Of a stretch of 64,000 nt of DNA, positions 43,401 to 49,561 are shown in pieces; the first letter of the stretch is position 1, and every line of letters begins with the position of its first letter. Made by a program: the position numbers and the translations under genes. Source of the DNA: Chrysoperla carnea. Lineage: Eukaryota > Arthropoda > Insecta > Neuroptera > Chrysopidae. The stretch is from positions 68,893,435 to 68,957,434 of the forward strand of contig NC_058338.1 in NCBI RefSeq assembly GCF_905475395.1, in the 5' to 3' direction. Under the pieces are notes generated by a model. It was not told where the DNA came from. It saw only the letters and a list, made by a program, of their open reading frames with translations, and made no database searches.

Positions 43401-46400
43401 ATTGAAGAAAAAAAACTACCATGCCATGTAGAACAGGAAATATTGAAGATTCTTCTTAATTAACAACATTTTTCTTTAAGAATAAATTTAATAAAAATAT
43501 TTATTATGTCTTTTAATTATGATTTTTATCGCTTGATTATATCTCGCTTATTAAAACTTATTAATATTTATAATTAATTTTCTGTAATATAACAGGAAAA
43601 TAGTTCATTGATTACTTATGTAATTGTAGTATTTTTTCTCGATAATTACAAACATATAGCAACGACGCCATTAAATTATTTTAAATGAAACTTGGGAGTA
43701 CAATTATAATCTTCTTTTCGAATTATGATAAATTTGACCTTAGATCGAATTCGCCATGATTCTATTTAAAAAAATATCTATATAAAGCTGCGACTACACT
43801 TAATGGTGAATATCGCACTACAACATGGCAAATCCCAAACAGGTATATTCCATGGCAAAATGAGTGGATTGCATTCATTTTGCGATGGCATATACTTGGT
43901 ACTTGCCATTGTTCAATAAATGTCATAAAGCAATTTTTTGGCATATATTTAAATTTACGTCTTTTATCGTCTCTTAAAAAAAATTGGATAGATTCGTTTT
44001 GTAGATAGATTGATTAGTCCACAGATTAAATTCATGTTTTCTTTTATACAGCTAAAATTTTTTAAGAAGAAAGTTTTGATAAAAAATTATCATAACGTAT
44101 TGTAGCAGGCTTTACGTAATCAAATTTGTGTAATAAAAAATTGAACTGTCTATACTCAAATAATTATACGAATTTTTATTCTTAAGCTTTTTTACTACAT
44201 ACAAATATAATACAATTCACAACACTTTTATTTTAATGTTATTATGATAGATGAGTTCTTTACTTTACTCGTTCTGTATTGTAATCTGTCTTATTGTAAT
44301 CTGTGTCGTATTATAATGTGACTGTATCGTAATCTGACTCGTGTTGTAATCTCACTGTATCGCATACTGTGCTCCGTTTATATAGTTACCATCAACAGTT
44401 TAGCAAATTCTAGAACTGTCACGGATGTTCTATTGCATATATTTTATTTGTATATGTTTTCTACCCTTGTTTACGTAATATAAAACTATATTGTTTGTTT
44501 CTTTTTAGAATTGTCTAAAGATTATTTATTTCTAAGATAGTATGTGTGTGAACGGATTGTTAACACCACAGTATTTTCCAATATTTTTCTCTTTTTGTCA
44601 TTTCTTCTCAATTACATTAAATATTATGGGAAATATCAAATAGAATTACATCTTATATTAAATAATAATTTTCCATTTATATTATATCTGAAATTAAAAA
44701 TTTGTTTTCTTTATATTTTCAGCCTTCTGGCTGGCGAAAACTACGCAATATTGTACAATGGACACCATTCTTTCAAACATACAAGAAACAAAGATATCCA
44801 TGGGTTCAACTAGCAGGACATCAGGGTAATTTTAAAGCTGGTCCAGAACAAGGTACAATATTAAAGAAATTATGTCCAAAAGAAGAATTATGCTTTCAAA
44901 TTTTAATGAAAGATGTTTTACGGCCATATGTTCCGGAGTACAAAGGTCACATTATCAGTGAAGATGGAGAATGTATCCTTTTTATATAAAGCTTTAAATT
45001 TCTGAAAGATCTCTCAAAACAATCTAGCTAACCTTTTCAAATCTAATTCTCTGTATCAAAAGAGACCAACTACGACAATTACCTTTGTCGCTTTGAAAAG
45101 TGCTTCATAGTATTTTCTCAAAATAAAACCAGCTTAATAATTACCAAAGGAAGAAAAGTTCTAAACATATAGTCACTAATTATTTTTTCTTTCTTTTGAT
45201 ATAATGAATCAGTTTTTAAAGGAGAAGGCGGTTGTTTTGAGACAACTTCTTTCCATATATAATATATTATAATTTATAATTTGAAAAAGTATTATCCTTA
45301 ATTAATTTATATAGCCATGTATTTACAATTGCAAGACTTACTAAGTGACTTTGATTCGCCCTGCGTTATGGATTGTAAAATTGGTGTGCGTACATATCTA
45401 GAAGAAGAATTGGCTAAAGCGAAAGAGAAGCCTAAACTACGTAAGGTACGCAATATGATTTATGATTTTTTTCTTTTTACAATTGAAGAAAAAGACAACC
45501 GTAGAAATTTTTCGTAAAATACACACACAAATAAATGATATTATACAGCTCAGCAAGATAATGCGTGACAAAATGAGAGCAATTCTTAACAAAACTTAGG
45601 GGTAACGGAAAAATAATCTTATTTATAATTCAGTTTTAACAAAAAAGTAACTCATCTATTTAGCTCATCGAATTTTGTGGACTGTTTAAATTTACTTTTA
45701 TACATAGTTATAAATAAATATCACGATACTGGAAATAAAATTTTATATTAAGTAATTTTATTTGCAATGTTTTACATATTTACTTTTTAAAAAGTAAAAA
45801 AAAAATTGTAATGTGCTATAAGGATAAATTTGACTACTAACGATGATTGCTTTGCAATCGAAATATCGATATTTATCGAAATGTTGTACGTTTTTAATTA
45901 TATTTTTTAAATTAAATTTCTTAATATACAATATTATTGCTAGTCTCGTGGTATTTATTTCAACTATGTCTCAAGTCGAAGTCAACAAAAATTCATAGTT
46001 ATATAACTTTTATATGTCTTTTATTACTAAAATCAATTATCATAAGCATCAGAAATTCTGGAAATGAAAACCAAACACAGTAGATAATTAAAAAAATGTA
46101 ATTAATGGCATTTGTAAATTTCAGGATATGTATGAAAAAATGATTCAAATTGATTCAACAGCACCAACTGACGAAGAGCACAGACTTAAGGGTGTTACAA
46201 AACCACGATATATGGTTTGGCGTGAAACAATCTCAAGTACAGCAACTTTAGGCTTTCGTATTGAAGGAATCAAGAAAGGTGATGGTACATCGAGTAAGGA
46301 CTTCAAAACGACAAAAACAAGAGAGCAAATTATGGAAGCATTCAGAGATTATACAAATGGATTTCCACATGCAATTGTAAGTAAATTTTATATTATTTCA

Positions 46401-48270
46401 GGCATAATAGATTAATTTATCAAGTCAACGAAGAATAAATACGTTCTATAGAATTTTATTCCAATTTTTAAAGCCTGTCAAAGAAATACTATGCCAATTT
46501 TTTAGAAGTCTAAATTCTCAAAAAGTTAGTCTCTGTGCAACATTAATCGAAGATATATATAAATCAGCACTACAGGCCTAGAAGACTCTTTGTTTTCGAG
46601 CAGATATGTCTCCATCTGCTTCTGTTCTCGGCTTCTCGTTTTGCCCAGTTCTCGAAAATCTTTTCCACTGATTTTATCCAGCCAGTATTTTCTCTGATTA
46701 GTACTTGTCTTGCCTCTTTATCTAAAGAGAATCAAAATACATGACCCAATCTCTATGATCTTATCACGTTTGTTATGCAGGACTCTTTATATAGTCCGTA
46801 TAGTTTTTGGTTTGATCTTTCTTTCCAGAAATCCCCTACTGGCTGGCTTCCAAATATTAATCTTAATACTTGCCTCTCCCATATGTTCAGTGTCTGCTTT
46901 TCTTTTTGGACAAGCTTCTACAACTCACTGCCACACATTACTGTTGGGCGTATTATTGTTTTGTATACTTTAATCTTTGTGTTCGTTGATATGATCTTAG
47001 TGTTAGAATCTCTTCTTGATCTTCTTGAGCCTTTAGCAATTCTTTCTCGAATTTCTGTCGATTCGTCACACTGACTACTTAGAGTAACGCCCAGATAATT
47101 GAACCTCTCCACTTGTTGGAACTGATCAACCGTCTCGTCGTTCATTGTTACTATTAACTATTTACCTATTTGCGATGAGGTGTTTGTTACTCGCCACTTC
47201 ATATATTTAGACTTCTGTTCATTACCTAATCTTTAACCCTTTAAAATTTGCTGCCTTTTCGACATTCGTTAATGCATCTATGAGGTTTTCTTTCGTTCTC
47301 GCAAAGTTTGCTACATCGTCTGCATAAGCTATTGATTAAGCGGTTATATAAGGTCCCTTTTTTATTTATTCCACTTCGTTGAAAAAAAAACGAATTTATG
47401 AAATAAGACCTAATTACATAAAATATTATTTGGAATGCCAAAACAATACAGTGCAACTATTTATTTGGATCGATTATTTCATATTTTTACCAAAAATATT
47501 ATTAAAATTGTAAAAATTAACTCTGTCAAGCCAGATAATGTTTCGTAAGGCACTAAAAGACTCTATGCTGTTACTCATTTTGGAATTTTCGTGCTTTTTT
47601 CTTGTATATTAGACATCGATTTTTTTATTCCTGATATTAATTTCAATGTTTGTTTTTAATTACAGCCGAAATATATACAAAGATTGAAAGCGATCAAGGC
47701 AACGTTAGAATCATCACAGTTTTTCAATAGCCATGAGGTTAGTATGCTCATTTATAATTAGCTTTGAAAAAATGATTATCTAGGGAAGAGAAAGAAACGA
47801 TGGAGTTTTCTTTGACATTTCTCATCTCTTGCTAACTTCTCTGCTTAAAGTCTGCTAACATCTTTTCAAAGTATTAATTAATCAACGTTAAGGCAACTAT
47901 CACTTAATTCTCTACTAAATTTATAAGTTGAAAGAAGAAATCAATTGACGTCCTAAATCCTCATTTTTGTGTAGAAATTTGTATTTCAATGGTAATATTT
48001 TTGTTACAGGTTATTGGAAGTTCACTTTTATTTGTACATGATCGACACAATGCAAACATCTGGTTAATTGATTTTGCAAAAACATTAATTTTGCCAGAAG
48101 ATATCAAAATTAATCACAATGCAAAATGGATAGTTGGTAACCACGAGGATGGTTACTTAATCGGCATCAACAATTTAATTGCAATATTTTCAACAATGCT
48201 TGAACAACAACAAGCAAATTTAAATCCACCAACAGTCACGACTACAGAACCACCTGAAGACGAAACGTGA
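3936..48270 (+). CDS. IP3K: Inositol-trisphosphate 3-kinase (six coding exons)
   Basis: ATP-dependent kinase that converts Ins(1,4,5)P3 to Ins(1,3,4,5)P4 in the cytosol, regulated by Ca2+/calmodulin. Coding exons: 3936-4418, 44723-44972, 45315-45445, 46125-46376, 47666-47737 and 48010-48270, all with GT/AG introns and consistent phase, giving 482 residues. Residues 1-161 are Ser/Pro-rich and low complexity. Residues about 164-186 ([11 protein letters not shown] onward) match the family's calmodulin-binding helix, followed by [11 protein letters not shown]. The catalytic core shows ILKK (207-210), PCVMDCKIG (260-268), the inositol-phosphate-binding region with KPRYMVWRE (314-322), SSLLFVHD (400-407) and the metal-binding IDFAKT (416-421). 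The start is the first ATG after an in-frame TAA at 3930; Met23 is an alternative. The kinase core is unambiguous; the choice of first exon is less certain because the family uses alternative N-termini. Confidence 0.93.
5811..6369 (+). mobile_element. TIR element family E, copy 1
   Basis: The left end GTATGTACGAGCTTCAAGGG and the complement of the right end, GGTAGTACGCGCACCAAGGC, are imperfect terminal inverted repeats. TAA lies immediately outside each end, a possible 3-bp duplication. The body aligns with 8817-9382 and with the reverse copy at 31227-32313, including paired segments with AATATCGAAA and GAATTATGTTATAA. There is no ORF, so it is probably a non-autonomous DNA transposon. The AT-rich middle (about 6025-6062) holds an AATAAT-type simple repeat. 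Confidence 0.6.
7305..7707 (+). repeat. Dispersed repeat family D with (TA)n expansion
   Basis: It begins TTTAAACGAGCAATTCTTG and continues through TTGGAAATGGCTTCAACG and GACATCTATTGG to CGAGCGAAGCTCGGTCATCC. The first 200 bp, apart from the TA tract, match the reverse of 53945-54139. The class is unknown. Confidence 0.65.
7325..7419. repeat. (TA)n microsatellite, about 95 bp
   Basis: This is an almost pure TA dinucleotide run with one interruption (AAATA) near its left side. It lies exactly where the sister copy of repeat family D (53945-54139, reverse) has only a short TATATATA. Length in a given assembly or individual is likely to vary. Confidence 0.95.
7718..7806 (+). repeat. SINE tail, copy 2 of the 3341-3590 family
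   Basis: It matches the 3' end of the SINE at 3341-3590: AAAGATTAAAGATAATGATG, GGATGACCTC and TTAAACCCCATTATTATT. Only the tail is present. It abuts the end of family D repeat DNA, so it is either a 5'-truncated insertion or part of a composite. Confidence 0.6.
8099..8335 (-). other. Unidentified higher-GC open frame in IP3K intron 1
   Basis: A 78-codon frame on the minus strand lies in a patch noticeably richer in GC than its surroundings. The peptide is basic at its C-terminus and has several Cys, but I recognise no domain, and no splice-linked exon or signal peptide is evident. It could be a fragment of a decayed transposon or a chance frame. I do not claim a gene. Confidence 0.15.
8817..9382 (+). 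mobile_element. TIR element family E, copy 2
   Basis: It aligns with 5811-6369 through most of its length: the GTTGAACTAAGTCTAAAT start, the AAAACTAGTCGGTGGAAATTT segment, paired AATATCGAAA blocks and the CTTGCCTTGGCG end. It retains an AAAACGTTAGATGG segment that copy 1 lacks and that is also present in the reverse copy at 31227-32313. The left terminus is diverged; the right terminus TTCGTACTACC is kept. Confidence 0.55.
10272..10553. mobile_element. Long inverted-repeat element (MITE-like)
   Basis: The left arm (about 10272-10370) and the complement of the right arm (about 10463-10553) match over a core reading GATATGATGAATGA then AAGACTGCC and TAGTTCCTATG, with weaker pairing outward at TACATAGA. 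The spacer is AT-rich. No ORF is present. The target-site duplication is not clear. Confidence 0.55.
11428..11979 (+). repeat. TTCGCT / CAAACAAACAAA repeat family C, copy 1
   Basis: It starts near AACTGGCTTCGCTCGC and ends in CATTAGTTTTTGCGTAAAAG, then AACAAACGCACAAACAAAC and a TTTATAATATATAGG tail. The same beginning and ending recur at 16418-16905 and 39891-40300. This is a dispersed insect-type repeat of unknown class without coding potential. Confidence 0.55.
13001..13136 (+). repeat. 135-bp dispersed repeat family G, copy 1
   Basis: It matches 26391-26527 at high identity: CACATATTGGG, TAAATCAGAAGTAT, TTTTTTAAACTAAT, a TATAGCTATAA-like middle and a CAAGTATTTGACTTCT end. The AGAAGT near the start and ACTTCT at the end form short inverted termini. 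Too short for any protein. Confidence 0.55.
14860..15056. mobile_element. TA-flanked MITE, Tc1/mariner-like ends
   Basis: The left end CAGAGTGCCC and the complement of the right end, CAGGGTTCCC, are terminal inverted repeats with TA on both outer sides. TA duplication and CAGGG-type ends are typical of Tc1/mariner elements. At 197 bp it is non-autonomous. Confidence 0.5.
15893..16136. mobile_element. MITE with about 65-bp inverted arms
   Basis: The left arm (TTTAGGATATGACGCGTC, then CATAAACCCTAA and GAGTGGCAAATAAA) pairs with the complement of the right arm (GTTAGGATATGGTGCGTC, CATGAACCCTAA, TAGTGGTAAATAAA). The loop, about 110 bp, holds a second AAATAAGTTCCC motif. No coding potential. Confidence 0.55.
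16418..16905 (+). repeat. TTCGCT / CAAACAAACAAA repeat family C, copy 2
   Basis: It begins GATACCCACCCGCTTCGCTG, contains GGATTGTTTTACACAGGTAA, and ends CATTCGCTAGTTTTAGCGTG, a CAAACAAACAAACAAA tract and an AATAAATAGAGATAGAG tail. It aligns best with 39891-40300. Confidence 0.6.
18778..18825 (+). repeat. G-run repeat inside a dispersed element
   Basis: Five G-runs of 3-5 bases lie at 18778, 18791, 18801, 18813 and 18823, separated by 6-8 AT-rich bases (TTAAAA, TTGAACTA). The wider segment 18680-18860 (AAAACTACGCAACGGATTTT and onward) reads like a transposon-derived repeat found in many insects, by my recollection. A separate run of about ten G lies near 18429. Confidence 0.5.
19642..20204 (+). 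repeat. GTCC-core dispersed repeat, copy 2
   Basis: This forward copy begins TATACCATGTATATATGAAA and ends TTTGTTTTCACTTGTT. It keeps the palindrome at its start, GTCCGTCCGTCTGTGGACAC, and the AGTGAGGTCAAGTTCGTAAA segment. The short reading frame at 20004-20243 is this repeat running into flanking DNA and is not a gene. Confidence 0.8.
20785..21115 (+). repeat. GGGTTCCGTACC-type repeat, copy 2, internally duplicated
   Basis: It starts AACCCCCGAACC and reaches a first GTTTCAAGTGCGAGTTTAGG then GTTCCGTACC block near 20960. A second, diverged unit repeats the order TCGGTTCAG, GTAATTAATGG, CGTTTCAAGTGCGAGTTT and GTGCCGTACC at about 21000-21105. The reverse copy at 33325-33617 shows the same two-unit layout. 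Confidence 0.65.
22783..23056 (+). repeat. tRNA-derived SINE with CCTAA-unit tail
   Basis: The head resembles a tRNA: A-box TAGCTCAGTTGG at 22791-22802 and B-box GGATTCGATTCCC at 22845-22857, 42 bp apart. Base pairing across the arms is too poor for a working tRNA, and about 190 bp of unrelated body follow. The unit ends in three CCTAA-type repeats at 23043-23056. This head, body and short-repeat-tail layout is that of a SINE. Confidence 0.6.
24742..25288 (+). repeat. GTCC-core dispersed repeat, copy 3
   Basis: This forward copy runs from TATACCATGTATATATGAAA to TTTGTTTTCACTTGTT. It lacks the segment that in other copies follows the ATTGGGTC motif, and carries a small insertion of CAGCGTATTTTTCATTT near 24928. 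The frame at 24862-25173 lies wholly inside it and has no recognisable protein. Confidence 0.8.
26391..26527 (+). repeat. 135-bp dispersed repeat family G, copy 2
   Basis: It matches 13001-13136 in the same orientation, with CACATATTGGGGTGACTTC at its start and CAAGTATTTGACTTCT at its end. The middle differs by small substitutions and indels. Confidence 0.55.
27892..28376. mobile_element. Possible pogo-like MITE
   Basis: The ends resemble each other in inverted orientation: TTGACTATAAAATTTTGAAG with TTATAAAGACGG on the left, and the complement of the right giving CAGTCAAAATAATAACGG with ATATAACGA. TTATAA-GACG motifs recur inside, which is reminiscent of pogo/Tigger ends. Pairing is loose and I see no clean target duplication, so the limits are approximate. 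Confidence 0.3.
30234..30550 (+). repeat. Foldback family F, single-arm copy
   Basis: It aligns with the left half of 35909-36466: CAGGGTGTC then poly-T, TGCTTGAAACTCGATAAAT, the CACTCTGATTCATAACTG motif, GAAAGTTGTT, TACGCAAACA and TTTGTGCGTTTGTTCAT. The second inverted arm seen at 36190-36466 is missing. A short GC-rich patch follows at 30590-30640, possibly part of another repeat. Confidence 0.55.
31227..32313 (-). mobile_element. TIR element family E, copy 3, interrupted
   Basis: On the minus strand this matches the copies at 5811 and 8817, from GGATGTACGAGTGCCAAGGG at its left terminus to CTTGCCTTAGCGCTCATACTACC-like sequence at its right. A separate element sits inside at 31691-32160. 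Without that insert the copy is about 615 bp. The 85-codon plus-strand frame at 31309-31566 is the antisense of repeat DNA and not a gene. Confidence 0.6.
31691..32160. mobile_element. Foldback MITE nested in family E copy 3
   Basis: The ends are TAGTCCGTGGGACAGTA on the left and the complement of TAGTCCATGAGATAGTA on the right. Inverted pairing continues for about 180 bp per arm, through GTTGCTTYCTTTTGG, TTTACGACTTTTTTC, GCACGATGACGT and ATCGATCTGAAA. The central unpaired part is only about 100 bp. AAT lies directly outside both ends (31688-31690 and 32161-32163). The family E copy at 5811 has CCAATGTTAAATATGCC once (on its minus strand), which is the empty site. Confidence 0.75.
32959..32991. 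repeat. Perfect 11-bp hairpin
   Basis: ATGGTATGTTA and its exact complement TAACATACCAT are separated by 11 bases. The left arm also forms a smaller internal palindrome, GGTAT...ATACC. It is too short for a pre-miRNA and no known element is attached. Confidence 0.6.
33325..33617 (-). repeat. GGGTTCCGTACC-type repeat, copy 3 (reverse)
   Basis: Reversed, it reads AACTCCCGAATC, GTTTGACCGCTAAG and two successive units ending in AGTTAAGGATTCCGTACCG-type sequence. It has the same internal two-unit structure as 20785-21115. The 82-codon frame that crosses it is repeat-derived, and its GACAGACAGA stretch is a simple repeat. Confidence 0.6.
35909..36466. mobile_element. Foldback family F, two-arm copy
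   Basis: The left end CAGGGTGTCGTTTTT and the complement of the right end, CAGAGTGGCTTTTTTTGG, are inverted repeats. The arms go on pairing through TGCTTGAAACTCGATAAAT-like, CACTCTGACTCATAACTG-like and AAATTAGAAAGTTGTT motifs, giving arms of about 250 bp. There is no coding potential. A clear target duplication is not visible. Confidence 0.6.
36478..36575 (-). repeat. tRNA-like SINE head (reverse)
   Basis: On the minus strand an A-box-like TAGCTCCATTGG (36546-36557) precedes a B-box-like GGTTCGATGTCC (36492-36503). A GAAAGAGCG-TTACTCGGTAAGCC middle makes it resemble a decayed tRNA. It directly abuts the end of the foldback element at 35909-36466. No tail repeat could be recognised, so it is a fragment at best. 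Confidence 0.45.
38737..38948. mobile_element. Palindromic MITE with TA ends
   Basis: The left arm from GTGGGAGCTTAG through CACATCTGGCAACCAAATAC to TTTTGGATTTAGATA pairs with the complement of the right arm, GTGGGGTGGGTTAGC, CACATCTGGCAACCAATACG and TTTTGGATTCGGATA. TA flanks both sides. The arms are about 85 bp, so the whole element could fold into one hairpin. Tc1/mariner-type MITEs have this form. Confidence 0.65.
39891..40300 (+). repeat. TTCGCT / CAAACAAACAAA repeat family C, copy 3
   Basis: It begins GATACCCGCCGCTTCGCTGG, has GGGATTGTTTTACACAGCTA in the middle and ends CCATTCGCTAATTTTTGCGTG followed by CAAACAAACAAAC. It is closest to 16418-16905. Confidence 0.6.
40686..41272 (+). repeat. 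GTCC-core dispersed repeat, copy 4
   Basis: This forward, more diverged copy starts TATACAATGCATATATGTAA and ends TTTGTTTTCACTTGTTT. The GTCC block has become GTCTGTTCGTCTGTTCGTCT. All downstream landmarks are kept, including AGTGAGGTCGAGTTCGTAAA and AACCGTTAGAGATAGA. Confidence 0.75.
41690..42025 (+). mobile_element. Tc1-type transposon remnant (3' end)
   Basis: A plus-strand frame from about 41699 to 41870 reads ...[20 protein letters not shown]..., which fits the C-terminal end of Tc1/Tc3 transposases, where a Gly-Gly-His motif follows a helix ending in RI-C. Downstream the DNA ends in AAGTGACCACCCTG followed by TA at 42026, as expected for a Tc1/mariner terminus. The 5' part, with the DDE catalytic core, is absent, so the copy is dead. 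A minus-strand frame over the same bases is a shadow. Confidence 0.5.
42100..43110. other. ATCAAT/ATTGAT-rich tract before IP3K exon 2
   Basis: Two patches (about 42100-42260 and 42970-43100) are packed with ATCAAT, ATTGAT and TAATCAAT words, including a 10-bp perfect hairpin TTATATTGAT-AAA-ATCAATATAA at 42196-42218. They could be homeodomain-type binding sites or simply low-complexity AT DNA. No gene is visible. Confidence 0.25.
43824..43911 (+). ncRNA. Candidate miRNA-like hairpin in IP3K intron 1
   Basis: Two arms of about 40 nt pair with few mismatches around a loop of roughly 8-10 nt (GTGGATTG). The 5' arm holds ATGGCAAAT, CCCAA, GGTATAT, CCAT and GGCAAAATGA; the 3' arm holds their near-complements TCATTTTGC, ATGG, ATATAC, TTGG and TTGCCAT. 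Length and shape fit a pre-miRNA. A tiny palindromic MITE would look the same. I do not recognise the arm sequences. Confidence 0.3.
44723..44972 (+). CDS. IP3K: IP3K exon 2, calmodulin-binding helix and N-lobe
   Basis: It follows a TATATTTTCAG acceptor and ends before a GTATCC donor, phase 1. It encodes residues 162-244 plus the first base of codon 245. It opens with the calmodulin-binding segment ([11 protein letters not shown]...[12 protein letters not shown]) and runs into QLAGHQGNF and the ATP-site GTILKK. The exon border falls just before the conserved domain, so the preceding exon can be swapped without touching it. Confidence 0.95.
45315..45445 (+). CDS. IP3K: IP3K exon 3, PCVMDCKIG motif
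   Basis: The acceptor is TTATATAG and the donor GTACGC. The split Ser codon is completed by CC, then [12 protein letters not shown] leads into PCVMDCKIG, the family signature with the Asp and Lys needed for inositol-phosphate kinase activity, and RTYLEEEL. It ends at codon K288 in phase 0. Confidence 0.95.
46125..46376 (+). CDS. IP3K: IP3K exon 4, inositol-phosphate-binding region
   Basis: The acceptor is AAATTTCAG and the donor GTAAGT, both phase 0. It encodes residues 289-372: [20 protein letters not shown] and [10 protein letters not shown], the helical segment that in this family covers Ins(1,4,5)P3, then [11 protein letters not shown]. It is 84 codons without gaps relative to what I recall of fly IP3K. 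Confidence 0.95.
46570..47330 (-). mobile_element. Non-LTR retrotransposon tail (dead) in IP3K intron 4
   Basis: Minus-strand frames read [20 protein letters not shown] (the YADD polymerase motif at 47315-47326), then in another frame [29 protein letters not shown], a stop, [13 protein letters not shown] and [16 protein letters not shown], and finally [17 protein letters not shown]. This order is the C-terminal half of a reverse transcriptase of the kind found in insect non-LTR elements. Stops and at least one frameshift break it, and everything upstream of YADD is missing, so it is a 5'-truncated dead copy. Confidence 0.75.
47666..47737 (+). CDS. IP3K: IP3K exon 5
   Basis: A 72-bp phase-0 exon (residues 373-396) between an AATTACAG acceptor and a GTTAGT donor. 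It encodes [20 protein letters not shown] and NSHE, the helix before the C-lobe strand, and joins exon 6 to give the family-typical [14 protein letters not shown]. Confidence 0.93.
48010..48270 (+). CDS. IP3K: IP3K exon 6, metal-binding site and C-terminus
   Basis: The acceptor is TTGTTACAG. It encodes [11 protein letters not shown], the metal-binding WLIDFAKT and the closing [15 protein letters not shown] helix. A short Thr/Pro/Glu-rich tail ([12 protein letters not shown]) follows the domain and is not part of the conserved core. The stop is TGA at 48268-48270. Confidence 0.95.
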   Translation, partial: VIGSSLLFVHDRHNANIWLIDFAKTLILPEDIKINHNAKWIVGNHEDGYLIGINNLIAIFSTMLEQQQANLNPPTVTTTEPPEDET

Positions 48271-49172
48271 TCTTAAACGAAGAATAAGATCACTTAAATA
48301 ATTATTGTTAAAAAACTATTTATTTAAGATAAAAAATGTCTTATTTATTCGTAGAAAATGTAATTAGTCATCGGTCGACAGATATTTTATGCCTTTTTTC
48401 AAAGTATTTGAAAAAACAAAATCGAAAGTGTTCATTAAGGAATAAGGATGACAATCTGCAGATCTTCACGAAACGGAGAGAATCTACATTAAGTTCTTGT
48501 ATCTCTTGATTATTTCAAGAAATAGACTTGGAACCAAAATGGAAAATATTACGCTTTTTCTAACTCCAACTATTTTTCGAAATAGCGAATGCAAGATTTT
48601 TATGTAAATATTCTACGTGGTGCATCTCTGAAAAAAGGCAACTTTTAATCAGAAAACTAAAACAAGCTATGCTTTTAAGCTGTTAAAAAGGCCGATTTTG
48701 TAGTATGCGTAGAATTTTACAGTTTATACGCATTGTATAACACTTAAATGTTAAATTTAATGTTTTTCGTCCAATTTTATGTGAGCGCAAAGCGTTAAGC
48801 GTTTTTAAGTCATGCTAAGAAACACGATTAATCTAATTCGAGAAATTTCGCCTCGAAAATAATCTTCGTGACTATCTCAAAAGTGAATACTAAAAAAAAA
48901 AACGAAGAAGTTTACGAAGTTTAAAAATACTGAAGACTTAAGCAGACCTATTTCACAAAAATCTTCCGGAAAGCAGTTATATAAAAAAAAAATGAAAGCC
49001 CACAAAGAATTAATTGTCACAACTTGCGTCTTGCAAAAAGATTCGACAATCGTAGCTGCGTTGCACGAGAGTTAATGTTGGACGACCTCATTTCATTTCA
49101 CCTCAAGTGTAGATGTTCGAAAACTGAGTTAACAAAAAAGTTTGAATTAGAATTATTTTATCTTATTCTTAG

Positions 49173-49561
49173 AATAAATTGAAAACGAAGCGTTAAATAG
49201 AAATTTTGATAAAATCTATTTCTATGCACTGAAAATTTTGTCAGTTTACAAATTTACGAACCAGAGAAAATCACGTTTAAATTATCTCACTACAGCTACG
49301 TCAAAAAATGTGAAAAATGATCCATTTACAATCAAAAATTTTTATTAATTCGAGCCATATTCAATTATATTTTAAGTTTACAGGGATGTACGCCTGTGGC
49401 ATACAAAAGACGATTTGAGTTATTACTGTCGTGTTGTCCGCGTTGTATTCTAACTGTAGCCCATGCAGATAGATCTCTTTCTATTTGTCAGAGTCTTTAA
49501 ACTCGATGTTAGTAGCGCTTAATGTGCGATCCCTACTTATCCGGAAGCGTCAACAAATAAA
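49173..49561 (+). terminator. IP3K: Candidate IP3K poly(A) signals
   Basis: AATAAA occurs at 49173-49178 and 49556-49561, giving a 3' UTR of about 0.9-1.3 kb. An AATAAG variant lies close to the stop near 48283. In DNA this AT-rich such words arise by chance, so this is only a suggestion. Confidence 0.25.

Larger units (their letters stand above)
4419..44722 (+). other. IP3K intron 1 (40.3 kb), transposon-filled
   Basis: It runs from a GTTTGT donor to a TTTTCAG acceptor and is phase 0. No exon with a convincing protein match was found inside it. Recognisable contents are listed separately: GTCC-core repeats, inverted-repeat DNA elements, SINEs, a Tc1-type remnant and simple repeats. The tracts between them (for example 4450-5800, 17000-18600, 21500-22700, 28500-30200 and 36600-38700) are AT-rich and featureless to me. 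Alternative first exons or enhancers of IP3K could sit here, but I cannot point to one. Confidence 0.75.
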
